Below are positions 1 through 6,824 of a stretch of DNA of 8,183 nt, piece by piece. How positions within the stretch are numbered: the stretch's first letter is position 1; every line of letters starts with the position of its first letter. Below the pieces are notes generated by a model. That model was not told the DNA's origin and made no database searches. It saw only the letters and a program-made list of their open reading frames with translations. The stretch is from the NCBI GenBank assembly GCA_009705865.1, contig WLSJ01000078.1:1-8183 (forward strand), written 5' to 3'. Source of the DNA: Actinomycetota bacterium (lineage in GTDB: Bacteria > Actinomycetota > Acidimicrobiia > Acidimicrobiales > Ilumatobacteraceae). Position numbers and translations under genes: made by a program.

Positions 1-10
1 AAATACCTAG
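1..10 (+). CDS. possible last codons of the upstream gene (nuoL expected)
   Basis: Only ten bases precede nuoM's start region. One frame ends in TAG at 8-10 and could be the stop of an upstream gene, which in complex I operons would normally be nuoL. Two codons cannot identify a protein, so this rests on conserved nuo gene order and not on sequence similarity. If correct, the upstream stop overlaps the first base of nuoM's ribosome-binding site. Confidence 0.3.
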
Positions 11-14
11 GGAG
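10..14 (+). promoter_or_regulatory. ribosome-binding site of nuoM
   Basis: GGGAG lies 8 nt upstream of the ATG at 23, which is normal spacing and supports that start. Confidence 0.7.
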
Positions 15-22
15 CTACCGCA

Positions 23-1564
23 ATGGAAGTCATAAGCAACCACAACTGGGCTCTAACAGTCGGCACATTCTTGCCGCTTGTCGGAGTTCTCATCATGCTG
101 TTCATACCGAAAGCTGAAGAGGCACTGATCAAGTCAGTCGCTATCGCAACAGCAATCGCCACACTTGCTGTGGGTATTTACACAATGATCCAGTTCGACT
201 ACGGCAATGCCGGATCTATGCAGTTCGTCGCACAGCATGACTGGATCTCGGTTATCAAGTCGTCGTATTTCATTGGGATCGATGGCATCAGCCTTCCGCT
301 CTACCTCTTGTCAATGGTCATCACGGTTCTCGTCATGATCTATTCATGGGATCATGTTCCGTCACCAGGAAATCCGAAGGCATTCTTCATTTTGATGTTG
401 ATCTTGCAAACAGGAATGGCCGGAACATTCATTGCACGTGACCTCATTTTGTTCTTCGTGTTCTTCGAACTTGTGTTGTTGCCGATGTACTTCATGATTG
501 GCGTATGGGGTGGCGAAAATCGCCAGTATGCGTCACTTAAGTTCTTCTTGTACACCATGTTCGGTTCCGCTCTCATGTTGGTTGCGTTCCTTGCGCTGTT
601 CTTCAAGACCGGTGCAGAGAGTTTCTCTATTCCGTTCCTCATCGAGCACGGCATGGACATCTCGCGAACCACACAAATTTGGATCTTTGCCGGAATGTTC
701 GTCGGCTTTGCAGTCAAAGTGCCGATGTTCCCATTCCACACATGGTTGCCTGATGCGCATACACAAGCACCAACGCAAGGCTCGGTCATCCTTGCTGCCG
801 TGTTGTTGAAGCTAGGTACATACGGTTTTGTCCGTATTGCGATTCCTGTTCTTCCAGAAGCTGCCAAAGCATGGGCGCCGTATATCGGTGGCCTTGCTGT
901 CATCGGAATCATTTATGGTTCACTTGGCTGTCTTGCACAAACAGACATGAAGCGTCTGATCGCCTTCTCGTCAGTTGCGCACATGGGCTTCGTGATGCTT
1001 GGTATTTCGACACTCACCTCATTCGGTATGAACGCTGCAATGTTCGGAATGGTTGCACACGGTCTTATCACTGGCATGTTGTTCTTCGTTGCTGGTTCAG
1101 TGAAAGAGCGTTACCACACACTTGAAATCAAGCGTTTGTCTGGCATGTTGTTGCAGATGCCAAAACTCGGATGGATCTTCGGATTCTGTGCCATGGCTTC
1201 TCTTGGACTGCCAGGTCTTGCAGGTTTCTGGGGTGAATTCCCCGCAATCTTGTCTGCGTATCACCCAGCTGCCGGGCTGTCTGTCAACGTGTTCCGCGTT
1301 TACATGGTGATTGCAGCAATCGGAACAGTGTTTGCTGCCGGTTACTTGTTGTGGCTGTTCCAGCGCATCGCCTTTGGTGAACCAGCTGCAGAATTCGCAG
1401 CAGGTCACGGACACGACGAAGACATCCACGATGTCAATAAGTTTGAGTGGATTGCATGGTCACCACTTCTTATTGCAATCGTTGTGTTTGGTGTGTACCC
1501 GCAATTGATGTTCAAAGTTCTCGACCCAGCAGTGGGCGTCACCCTCAAGGCTTTCGGAGGCTGA
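23..1564 (+). CDS. nuoM: NADH-quinone oxidoreductase subunit M (complex I, antiporter-like)
   Basis: This is a 513-residue membrane subunit of respiratory complex I. It is one of the three antiporter-like proteins that pump protons while NADH electrons go to quinone. The length fits the family (about 500 residues), and the protein is hydrophobic almost throughout. Hallmarks visible in the translation are the transmembrane glutamate E149 in FFELVLLPMY, lysine K232 in the KVPMFPFHTWLPDAH block, lysine K263 in LLKLGTYG, and glutamate E405 in GFWGEF. These match the family's proton-channel residues (E144, K234, K265 and E407 in E. coli numbering from memory). A charged His/Asp-rich loop (HGHDEDIHD) lies near residues 460-472, before the last hydrophobic segment. 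The start is ATG with a good ribosome-binding site. nuoN begins 3 nt after the stop, so the two are co-transcribed and probably translationally coupled. No promoter is visible inside the window. Confidence 0.97.
   Translation: MEVISNHNWALTVGTFLPLVGVLIMLFIPKAEEALIKSVAIATAIATLAVGIYTMIQFDYGNAGSMQFVAQHDWISVIKSSYFIGIDGISLPLYLLSMVITVLVMIYSWDHVPSPGNPKAFFILMLILQTGMAGTFIARDLILFFVFFELVLLPMYFMIGVWGGENRQYASLKFFLYTMFGSALMLVAFLALFFKTGAESFSIPFLIEHGMDISRTTQIWIFAGMFVGFAVKVPMFPFHTWLPDAHTQAPTQGSVILAAVLLKLGTYGFVRIAIPVLPEAAKAWAPYIGGLAVIGIIYGSLGCLAQTDMKRLIAFSSVAHMGFVMLGISTLTSFGMNAAMFGMVAHGLITGMLFFVAGSVKERYHTLEIKRLSGMLLQMPKLGWIFGFCAMASLGLPGLAGFWGEFPAILSAYHPAAGLSVNVFRVYMVIAAIGTVFAAGYLLWLFQRIAFGEPAAEFAAGHGHDEDIHDVNKFEWIAWSPLLIAIVVFGVYPQLMFKVLDPAVGVTLKAFGG
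1556..1560 (+). promoter_or_regulatory. ribosome-binding site of nuoN inside the end of nuoM
   Basis: GGAGG sits in the last codons of nuoM, 7 nt before the GTG at 1568. It decides in favour of this GTG as the nuoN start and implies translational coupling with nuoM. Confidence 0.75.
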
Positions 1565-1567
1565 CCC

Positions 1568-3076
1568 GTGCTAAGCACAATCGCCACCGCTGCGTGGTCA
1601 GCTCCATCAATTGATTACCACGCGTTAGCCCCCGAGATGATTCTTGGGGCAGGCATTGTGCTGCTCTTGCTGCTCGACTTGTTTTTGTCTGATGCACGTA
1701 AATGGATGTTGACTCCGGTCGCAAGTTTTACCTTGCTCGGCGCATTTATTCCTGTGTTGACATTGGCATTGAATAATGCAGGCACACGACAAATGTTTGA
1801 TGGTCGTTACGTGATTGATGATTTCAGTTTGGTGATGAAGGGCATGTTCCTGCTTGCGGGCTACGTCGTTGTTCTTTTGGCAGCTGACTACATCCGTGAA
1901 GGCGATTATTACCAGGGTGAATTCTGGTTCCTGATGTTGTCCAGCATTATGGGAATGGTCATGATGGCGTCAAGCCGTGACCTCATTTCAATTTTTGTAT
2001 CGCTCGAGTTCTTGTCAATTCCTGCGTACATGCTCGCTGCATGGCGTAAGCGTGATTCACGTAGCAATGAAGCTGGTATTAAGTACTACCTTCTTGGGGT
2101 CTTTGCCTCAGCAATCATGTTGTACGGGATGTCGTTGCTGTACGGAATCACGAACTCAACAAAGCTCACCGAGATTGGTGCTTCACTTGGAAGCAACCTC
2201 ACATCAATTCGTGCACTGGCTGTGTTCTTCGTGGTGATTGGTTTTGCATTCAAGATCTCAGCTGTGCCGTTTCATACGTGGGCACCAGATACCTACCAAG
2301 GCGCACCAACTCCTGTTACTGCGTTCTTGTCTGTCGCATCGAAGGCAGCAGGCTTTGTCGCTCTCGTCACTGTTGTCTATGTCGGGTTCCCTGGCTCACA
2401 CGCCGTATGGCAGCCAGTCTTCTGGATTCTCTCTGCTGCAACAATGACCCTCGGCAACGTCATGGCATTGAAGCAGACCAGCATTGTTCGCATGTTGGCG
2501 TATTCATCAATCGCACAGGGTGGATTCATATTGATGCCGCTTGCTGTTGCTGGTGAAGCTGGTGTCGCGCAGTCAGCATTACGCGCAGTAGTGACGTATC
2601 TCATCGTGTACGCAGCAACAAACCTCGGTGTCTTTGCTGTGGTGATGGTTGTTGCTCGTAAAACGCGTAGTGGTGAAATTTCCTCGTACGGCGGTTTGTT
2701 CTCATACGCTCCTGGCATCGCAACTCTGATGACTATCTTCATGGCGTCACTTGCTGGTATCCCACCACTTGGTGGTTGGTTCGGTAAGTTCGCAGCCTTT
2801 CAGTCGCTTGTTTCAGCTGGCACAACGTGGGCCTATGTACTTGCTGTCATTGGCGGCGTGAACTCGGTTGTCGCGTTTGGCTACTACGGTGGCATCTTGC
2901 GCGAAATGTGGATGCGTCCTGTTCCAGACGGTGACACGTCTCCAGTTATTGTGAAGTCGTCACTTGCAGTTGCCCTCGGTATTACAAGCATCGCCACTTT
3001 ATTGTTGGGCGTTCTGCCTGGCATCGTGATTCACTTCGGTGATCTTGCCGGTCTTGCCGGTGCCTTCGGCCGCTGA
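1568..3076 (+). CDS. nuoN: NADH-quinone oxidoreductase subunit N (complex I, antiporter-like)
   Basis: This 502-residue polytopic membrane protein is a complex I proton-pumping subunit, slightly longer than E. coli NuoN (about 485). Family marks are E147 in the SLEFLSIPAYMLAAW block, K229 in FKISAVPFHTWAPDTYQGAPTP, and K259 in SVASKAAGF. The two lysines are 30 residues apart, as in other NuoN proteins. A GIPPLGGWFGKF block follows in the C-terminal half. The start is GTG, 3 nt after the nuoM stop, with GGAGG at ideal distance. The C-terminus (LAGLAGAFGR) is read from DNA that also encodes the first residues of the next gene, which overlaps it in another frame. nuoN is normally the last nuo gene, and here it is followed by a methyltransferase likely linked to complex I assembly. 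Confidence 0.97.
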   Translation: MLSTIATAAWSAPSIDYHALAPEMILGAGIVLLLLLDLFLSDARKWMLTPVASFTLLGAFIPVLTLALNNAGTRQMFDGRYVIDDFSLVMKGMFLLAGYVVVLLAADYIREGDYYQGEFWFLMLSSIMGMVMMASSRDLISIFVSLEFLSIPAYMLAAWRKRDSRSNEAGIKYYLLGVFASAIMLYGMSLLYGITNSTKLTEIGASLGSNLTSIRALAVFFVVIGFAFKISAVPFHTWAPDTYQGAPTPVTAFLSVASKAAGFVALVTVVYVGFPGSHAVWQPVFWILSAATMTLGNVMALKQTSIVRMLAYSSIAQGGFILMPLAVAGEAGVAQSALRAVVTYLIVYAATNLGVFAVVMVVARKTRSGEISSYGGLFSYAPGIATLMTIFMASLAGIPPLGGWFGKFAAFQSLVSAGTTWAYVLAVIGGVNSVVAFGYYGGILREMWMRPVPDGDTSPVIVKSSLAVALGITSIATLLLGVLPGIVIHFGDLAGLAGAFGR

Positions 3077-4103
3077 TTCCATTCGCGCTGCGATTGCAGC
3101 GTCACAGGGGAGCATTCCGTTCTCTTCGTTCATGGACCTTGCGTTGTACAGCGAACATGGTTTCTATTCCACAACAGGACGCGCAGGCAGGCGTGGAGAT
3201 TTCATCACTTCTGCTGAAGTGGGCCCATTGTTCGGAACAGTTCTTGCACGAGCCATTGACGATGTGTGGAATCGACTCGGGCAACCAGGCAATTTCCAGA
3301 TTGTAGAAGTTGGCGCTGGCCCAGGAACTCTTGCACGTTCAATTCTTGCAGCAGCACCTGAGTGTCTGAAGCGTGGTGAATACATCACTATTGAAACCAG
3401 TGTGGCACAGCGCGCGCTTCATCCCGATGGTGTGACATCAACTGATGCAATGCCGTCGGCCATTGAATATGGCGTCGTGATTGCTAATGAATTGCTGGAC
3501 AATATTCCTTTTGAACTGTGGGTGTATGACGACGGATGGCGTGAAGCGCATGTCATTGCAACCGGCGATACGTTCTCTGAAATCTTGGTGAACTCTCCAG
3601 TTCCTTCGTTCTTACCAAGCAGAGCTCCACATGGTTCTCGCGCGCCCATTCAGCGCGAAGCGTCACAATGGCTGGCTGATTCATTATCGATACTTCGTCA
3701 GGGCTCGGTTATCGCAATTGATTACTGCACGCCATTAACCGCTGAAGTTGCCTCAATGCCATGGCGCGAATGGTTACGAACGTATGCAGGCCACGAAAAG
3801 GGTACGCACTACTTGAAAAACCCAGGAGACCAAGACATCACAACGCAGGTTCTCATTGATCAATTAGCTGCCGTGCGTGAACCTGATGCAGTGCGTACTC
3901 AAGCTCAGTTTCTGCAGCGATGGGGTATTGATGAATTGGTGGAAGAAGGCAAGCTGGTATGGGCTGAACAAGCTTCTGCGCCAACTCTTGCTGCCATAAA
4001 AATGCGCAGCCGCGTTACTGAAGCAGAAGCATTGCTAGATGAAACTGGATTAGGCAACTTCACAGTGCTGGAGTGGTCACAGAACAAGACTCATGCCGAG
4101 TAA
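3039..4103 (+). CDS. class I SAM-dependent methyltransferase, MidA/NDUFAF7 family
   Basis: This 354-residue soluble protein belongs to the Methyltransf_28 (MidA) family. Family blocks in order are the N-terminal IPFSSFMDLALYSEHGFY (27-43), GDFITSAEVGPLFG (53-66), the SAM-binding glycine motif EVGAGPGTL (90-98), ANELLD (149-154), and PGDQDIT (262-268). In animals the relative NDUFAF7 dimethylates an arginine of NDUFS2 and is needed for complex I assembly. The bacterial counterpart of that target would be NuoD. Position directly behind nuoN supports the same role here, but this is inference. The GTG at 3039 overlaps nuoN by 38 nt. Neither it nor the in-frame TTG 3045, TTG 3054 or GTG 3060 has a Shine-Dalgarno site. 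Family similarity begins only around residue 12, so GTG 3060 (347 residues) is an equally good start. Translation probably depends on ribosomes finishing nuoN. Confidence 0.9.
   Translation: MILPVLPVPSAADSIRAAIAASQGSIPFSSFMDLALYSEHGFYSTTGRAGRRGDFITSAEVGPLFGTVLARAIDDVWNRLGQPGNFQIVEVGAGPGTLARSILAAAPECLKRGEYITIETSVAQRALHPDGVTSTDAMPSAIEYGVVIANELLDNIPFELWVYDDGWREAHVIATGDTFSEILVNSPVPSFLPSRAPHGSRAPIQREASQWLADSLSILRQGSVIAIDYCTPLTAEVASMPWREWLRTYAGHEKGTHYLKNPGDQDITTQVLIDQLAAVREPDAVRTQAQFLQRWGIDELVEEGKLVWAEQASAPTLAAIKMRSRVTEAEALLDETGLGNFTVLEWSQNKTHAE
3044..3061 (+). repeat. 9-bp tandem direct repeat, two copies, in the nuoN/methyltransferase overlap
   Basis: CTTGCCGGT occurs twice head to tail. It encodes the LAGLAG repeat of NuoN in one frame and LPVLPV of the methyltransferase in the other. 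The unit is a multiple of three, so gain or loss of a copy would keep both frames. Confidence 0.85.
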
Positions 4104-4112
4104 GTTTGCCTT

Positions 4113-5045
4113 GTGATAATTGTTGAAAATCTCACAAAGTCGTATGGGTCGAAAAAAGCTGTTGATGATTTATCGTTCTCAGTAACACCTGGACGTGTTA
4201 CTGGGTTTCTTGGGCCAAACGGTTCCGGGAAAAGCACAACAATGCGATGCATGCTCGGCCTCGACAAACCAGATGCTGGTACAACCACATTTGATGGTCG
4301 CAAATATGCCGAGATCGATTCTCCACTGTCGCATGTCGGTTCACTGCTAGACGCCGGAGACGCCCATAAGGGGCGCACAGCGCGAAATCATCTTCGGTGG
4401 ATTGCGATGACCAATGGAATCTCTGCCTCACGTGTTGATGCTGTTCTGCAGATGGTCGGAATGGAAGATACCGCTCGCACCAAGGTGGGTAAATTCTCTC
4501 TAGGAATGCGCCAACGGCTCGGGCTTGCAGTGGCTCTTTTGGGCGATCCGAAGGTTGTCATTTTAGATGAACCTGCAAACGGACTTGATCCTGAAGGAAT
4601 TCGTTGGACACGTGAAGTAATGCGTCATCTAGCCGACGAAGGTCGGTCAGTGTTGGTAAGTAGTCACCAATTGGTGGAACTTTCTTTGGTTGCAGATGAC
4701 CTCGTAGTAATCGGACAAGGGAAACTTATTTCTTCAGGCCCAATTGCTCAGTTCATGACCCAACATGCAAAGACATGGGTGAGAGTTGTGTCACCACAAT
4801 TTGCTGCCCTAGCTGAATTGGTGATTGCACAGGGTGGCACTGTGGAACGCACTAAAGATGGCGGCGACTTCCATGCGATCTCTGCAATAACAATTGGTGA
4901 TATCGCAGCTGCCAACAACATCGTGTTGCATGAACTTTCACCACAAACTGGTTCACTCGAACAAGCCTTCCTTGACGCTACTGATGCATCGGTTGAATAT
5001 CGCGGGCAAACAACAACGAATGTTTGGGAGGCTCCGAAGCCATGA
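4113..5045 (+). CDS. ABC-2 type transporter, ATP-binding protein
   Basis: This 310-residue cytoplasmic ATPase would power the membrane permease encoded next. Visible motifs are Walker A GPNGSGKST (34-42), signature SLGMRQRLGLA (129-139), Walker B VVILDEP (148-154), D-loop GLDPEG (157-162) and the switch histidine H185 in VSSHQ. The region between Walker A and signature (GSLLDAGDAHKGRTARNHL, near 76-94) has no clear Q-loop glutamine, as I recall for many actinobacterial members of the drug and bacteriocin exporter subgroup. About 100 further residues after the nucleotide-binding core are less conserved. The start is GTG, 9 nt after the methyltransferase stop, with only a weak Shine-Dalgarno. 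The start is supported because the conserved strand IIVENLTKSYG begins right there. The stop overlaps the permease start as ATGA. The substrate cannot be told from sequence. Confidence 0.93.
   Translation: MIIVENLTKSYGSKKAVDDLSFSVTPGRVTGFLGPNGSGKSTTMRCMLGLDKPDAGTTTFDGRKYAEIDSPLSHVGSLLDAGDAHKGRTARNHLRWIAMTNGISASRVDAVLQMVGMEDTARTKVGKFSLGMRQRLGLAVALLGDPKVVILDEPANGLDPEGIRWTREVMRHLADEGRSVLVSSHQLVELSLVADDLVVIGQGKLISSGPIAQFMTQHAKTWVRVVSPQFAALAELVIAQGGTVERTKDGGDFHAISAITIGDIAAANNIVLHELSPQTGSLEQAFLDATDASVEYRGQTTTNVWEAPKP
5026..5031 (+). promoter_or_regulatory. ribosome-binding site of the ABC permease
   Basis: GGGAGG lies 10 nt before the ATG at 5042. It decides for this ATG over the in-frame TTG at 5024, which overlaps the site and would make the site itself coding. 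Confidence 0.65.
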
Positions 5046-5794
5046 TTGGTGTTCTTAAATCCGAACTTTTCAAACTGCGCACCACACGAGCAACAAAAAT
5101 TGTTGTTCTCTCAGCAATTCTGTTACCCGCAATTATCTTTACCCTCACATCAATTTTTGCGTTCGGTAACGGCAAGGCTGGCGATTCTTTGATTGCAATG
5201 GTGGGAAATTTCACTCCGTTGACTGCATTGCTTCTTGGTGTGGTGGGTGTTCTGTGTTCGACACAGGAGTATTCACAAGGAACAATTCGTATCACATTGG
5301 TTGCTACGCCGAATAGGGTGAAAGTCCTTTTGGCCAAAATGTTGACGATGATTATTGTCTCCATCTGTTCTGCAGCAGTTTTGTTGGTGTTGTGCCTCGT
5401 TCCCTCACAGTTTATTCTTCAATCTCGTGACGTGACTTTTGATGTCATCGGGCAAGATCTTCGCGTTCTCTTCTCTGCGATTATTTTGATGTCACTTATC
5501 GCCCAGCTTGGCTTATCCCTGGGTCTTATTTTCAAGAGTTCACCTGGTGCCATTTCTGCGTTACTTATATGGCCAACAATTCTTGAAGGAATGGTGTTCG
5601 GGCTACTCTCACTTGCGTTCAAGGACAGCAATGTAATTAGGTTCGCGCCAATACAAGGTAACGGTTTCCAACTTGTGTCACCGTTTTTCAACCCTGGTCA
5701 AAATACCTGGCTAACGTCGCTGGTGTATTTCAGCGGGTTTGTCAGTGTTTTTATTGCTCTCGGCTCGACGCTTTTTTCGCGCCGCGACGCTTAA
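5042..5794 (+). CDS. ABC-2 type transporter, permease
   Basis: This 250-residue integral membrane protein is the membrane partner of the preceding ATPase. It starts with a short amphipathic segment (LKSELFKLRTTR) and then has about six hydrophobic stretches, near residues 20-41, 57-72, 101-125, 142-168, 172-195 and 228-245. The motif EYSQGTIRITLVATPNRVKVLLAK (76-99) between the second and third stretches is typical of ABC-2 permeases of this subgroup. The pair resembles exporters of drugs, peptides or lipids, but no substrate can be assigned. The chosen ATG gives a 4-bp ATGA overlap with the ATPase stop and has a GGGAGG site. An in-frame TTG at 5024 would add six residues and is less likely. 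Its stop codon overlaps that of the convergent transporter gene. Confidence 0.9.
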   Translation: MIGVLKSELFKLRTTRATKIVVLSAILLPAIIFTLTSIFAFGNGKAGDSLIAMVGNFTPLTALLLGVVGVLCSTQEYSQGTIRITLVATPNRVKVLLAKMLTMIIVSICSAAVLLVLCLVPSQFILQSRDVTFDVIGQDLRVLFSAIILMSLIAQLGLSLGLIFKSSPGAISALLIWPTILEGMVFGLLSLAFKDSNVIRFAPIQGNGFQLVSPFFNPGQNTWLTSLVYFSGFVSVFIALGSTLFSRRDA

Positions 5795-5797
5795 GCG
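5788..5797. repeat. 10-bp perfect palindrome over two convergent stop codons
   Basis: CGCTTAAGCG is its own reverse complement and contains the TAA stops of both convergent genes in its central TTAA. There is no T-run after it on either strand, so it does not look like a standard intrinsic terminator. Confidence 0.7.
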
Positions 5798-6735
5798 GTC
5801 TGTTTGTCTGGCCGGCTGGTCAGCCATGCTCCGATCAACACCACACACATACCAATGACTGCAAGCGCAGTGACTTTTTCATCACGAAACAACAGCCCAA
5901 GAATTGTCGCAACAACTGGGGTGAAGAACACTCCGATAACGCCGCGCACAGCACCTGCGCGCACCATCAACATGCCGTACATCACGTAAGCAAAACCGGT
6001 TCCGAGTGCACCGAGTGCCATCAACGCAAAAAAAGCTGACCATGCAAAATGGCTGTCAAAGAATGCAGGAATCCCTAATGGTAAGGAAAAGAGCAGTGCG
6101 AAAAGTTCTTGCCACAACAGAACGGTCAGTGTTCCGTACTTCACTTGCATCTCACGCGACAAGATGCTGGTGAATGCATAGCAACAAGTTGCGGCTAAAA
6201 GAAAGAGCACTCCATGAATTGATGCACCTTTGCCGTCACCCACGCTGCCAAAAGAGATCAACGCGATTCCAGCGAATCCGATAACTACGGCGGTGATGCG
6301 TCGAGCAGACGGCATATTGCGCGTCAAGATTGCTGCCGCAACAACCGTGGTGATGGGAATTGAGCCGTTGATCATGCCGGCAATGGAAGACGACACTGTC
6401 TTTTCGGCCAATGGGTATAGATAGAACGGAATGGTCATGGCCACGAGACCGAGCAGCGCAACGCGCAGAATGTCTGACTTATCGATCCGTTTGCGGGCAG
6501 CAGGGAAGCAGGCGAGGGCAAGTGCACCGAAACCAAGGCGGGCGATGGGCACCACGCCCGTTGCCACGTGGTCGATGGCAATGGCAATAAAAAGGAAAGA
6601 GGCACCCCATGTCAGAGCAACTGCTGAGGTCATGCCCCATTCTGTTGGCCCGAATTGCTGGGCCGTATCTCGCCCGAGGTTTGACTTTGTCACCTGCTTA
6701 GTCTTGCCGTTCGCCATGGGGAACCAAGGCTTCAT
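5791..6735 (-). CDS. EamA/DMT-superfamily transporter
   Basis: This 314-residue inner-membrane permease of the drug/metabolite transporter superfamily consists of two repeated EamA domains of about five helices each (near residues 35-160 and 175-306). Typical features are WGASFLFIAIA in the first helix, NGSIPITTVVAA closing repeat one, and FFTPVVATILGLLF followed by a charged turn (RDEK) and the last helix in repeat two. Members export or import amino acids, nucleotides, sugars or other small metabolites, and the substrate here is unknown. About 33 hydrophilic residues precede the first helix, which is long for the family. The true start could be ATG 6735, the in-frame ATG at 6717 (residue 7) or the Met at residue 35. 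None of the first two has a Shine-Dalgarno. The gene is divergent from the collagen-like gene and convergent with the ABC permease, sharing stop-codon bases with it. Confidence 0.9.
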   Translation of the reverse strand: MKPWFPMANGKTKQVTKSNLGRDTAQQFGPTEWGMTSAVALTWGASFLFIAIAIDHVATGVVPIARLGFGALALACFPAARKRIDKSDILRVALLGLVAMTIPFYLYPLAEKTVSSSIAGMINGSIPITTVVAAAILTRNMPSARRITAVVIGFAGIALISFGSVGDGKGASIHGVLFLLAATCCYAFTSILSREMQVKYGTLTVLLWQELFALLFSLPLGIPAFFDSHFAWSAFFALMALGALGTGFAYVMYGMLMVRAGAVRGVIGVFFTPVVATILGLLFRDEKVTALAVIGMCVVLIGAWLTSRPDKQTA

Positions 6736-6824
6736 TTCGGCTTGGCGAACAGCTATTGAGCCTTGCCCAACGTCTCCTTTAGAGTAATTGTATTATTAAT
6801 CTGATTGTTTGTAAGGTCTCTCTA
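6736..6824. promoter_or_regulatory. AT-rich divergent promoter region
   Basis: This 89-nt gap separates two divergent genes and should hold promoters for both. On the minus strand TTACAA (6809-6814) and TACAAT (6787-6792) are 16 nt apart and resemble -35 and -10 boxes for the transporter. On the plus strand, TATTAT at 6791-6796 is a -10 candidate without a good -35. Alternatively TTGCCC (6763-6768) and TAATTG (6785-6790) are 16 nt apart. The two directions would overlap and could compete. The boxes are weak matches; only the general location is well supported. Confidence 0.45.

Noticed and set aside
352..912. Long minus-strand open frame of 186 codons inside nuoM
   Set aside because: It lies wholly antisense to well-conserved nuoM and shows no domain or plausible start signal.
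5024..5041. TTG start for the ABC permease
   Set aside because: ATG 5042 has GGGAGG upstream and forms the common ATGA overlap; TTG would place the ribosome-binding site inside the coding region.
5771..5777. T-rich run as terminator of the ABC permease gene
   Set aside because: It lies before the stop codon, inside the coding region, with no stable stem just upstream.
6431..6787. Plus-strand open frame of 118 codons over the EamA start
   Set aside because: It is antisense to a clear transporter gene; its composition reflects the reverse reading of hydrophobic codons.
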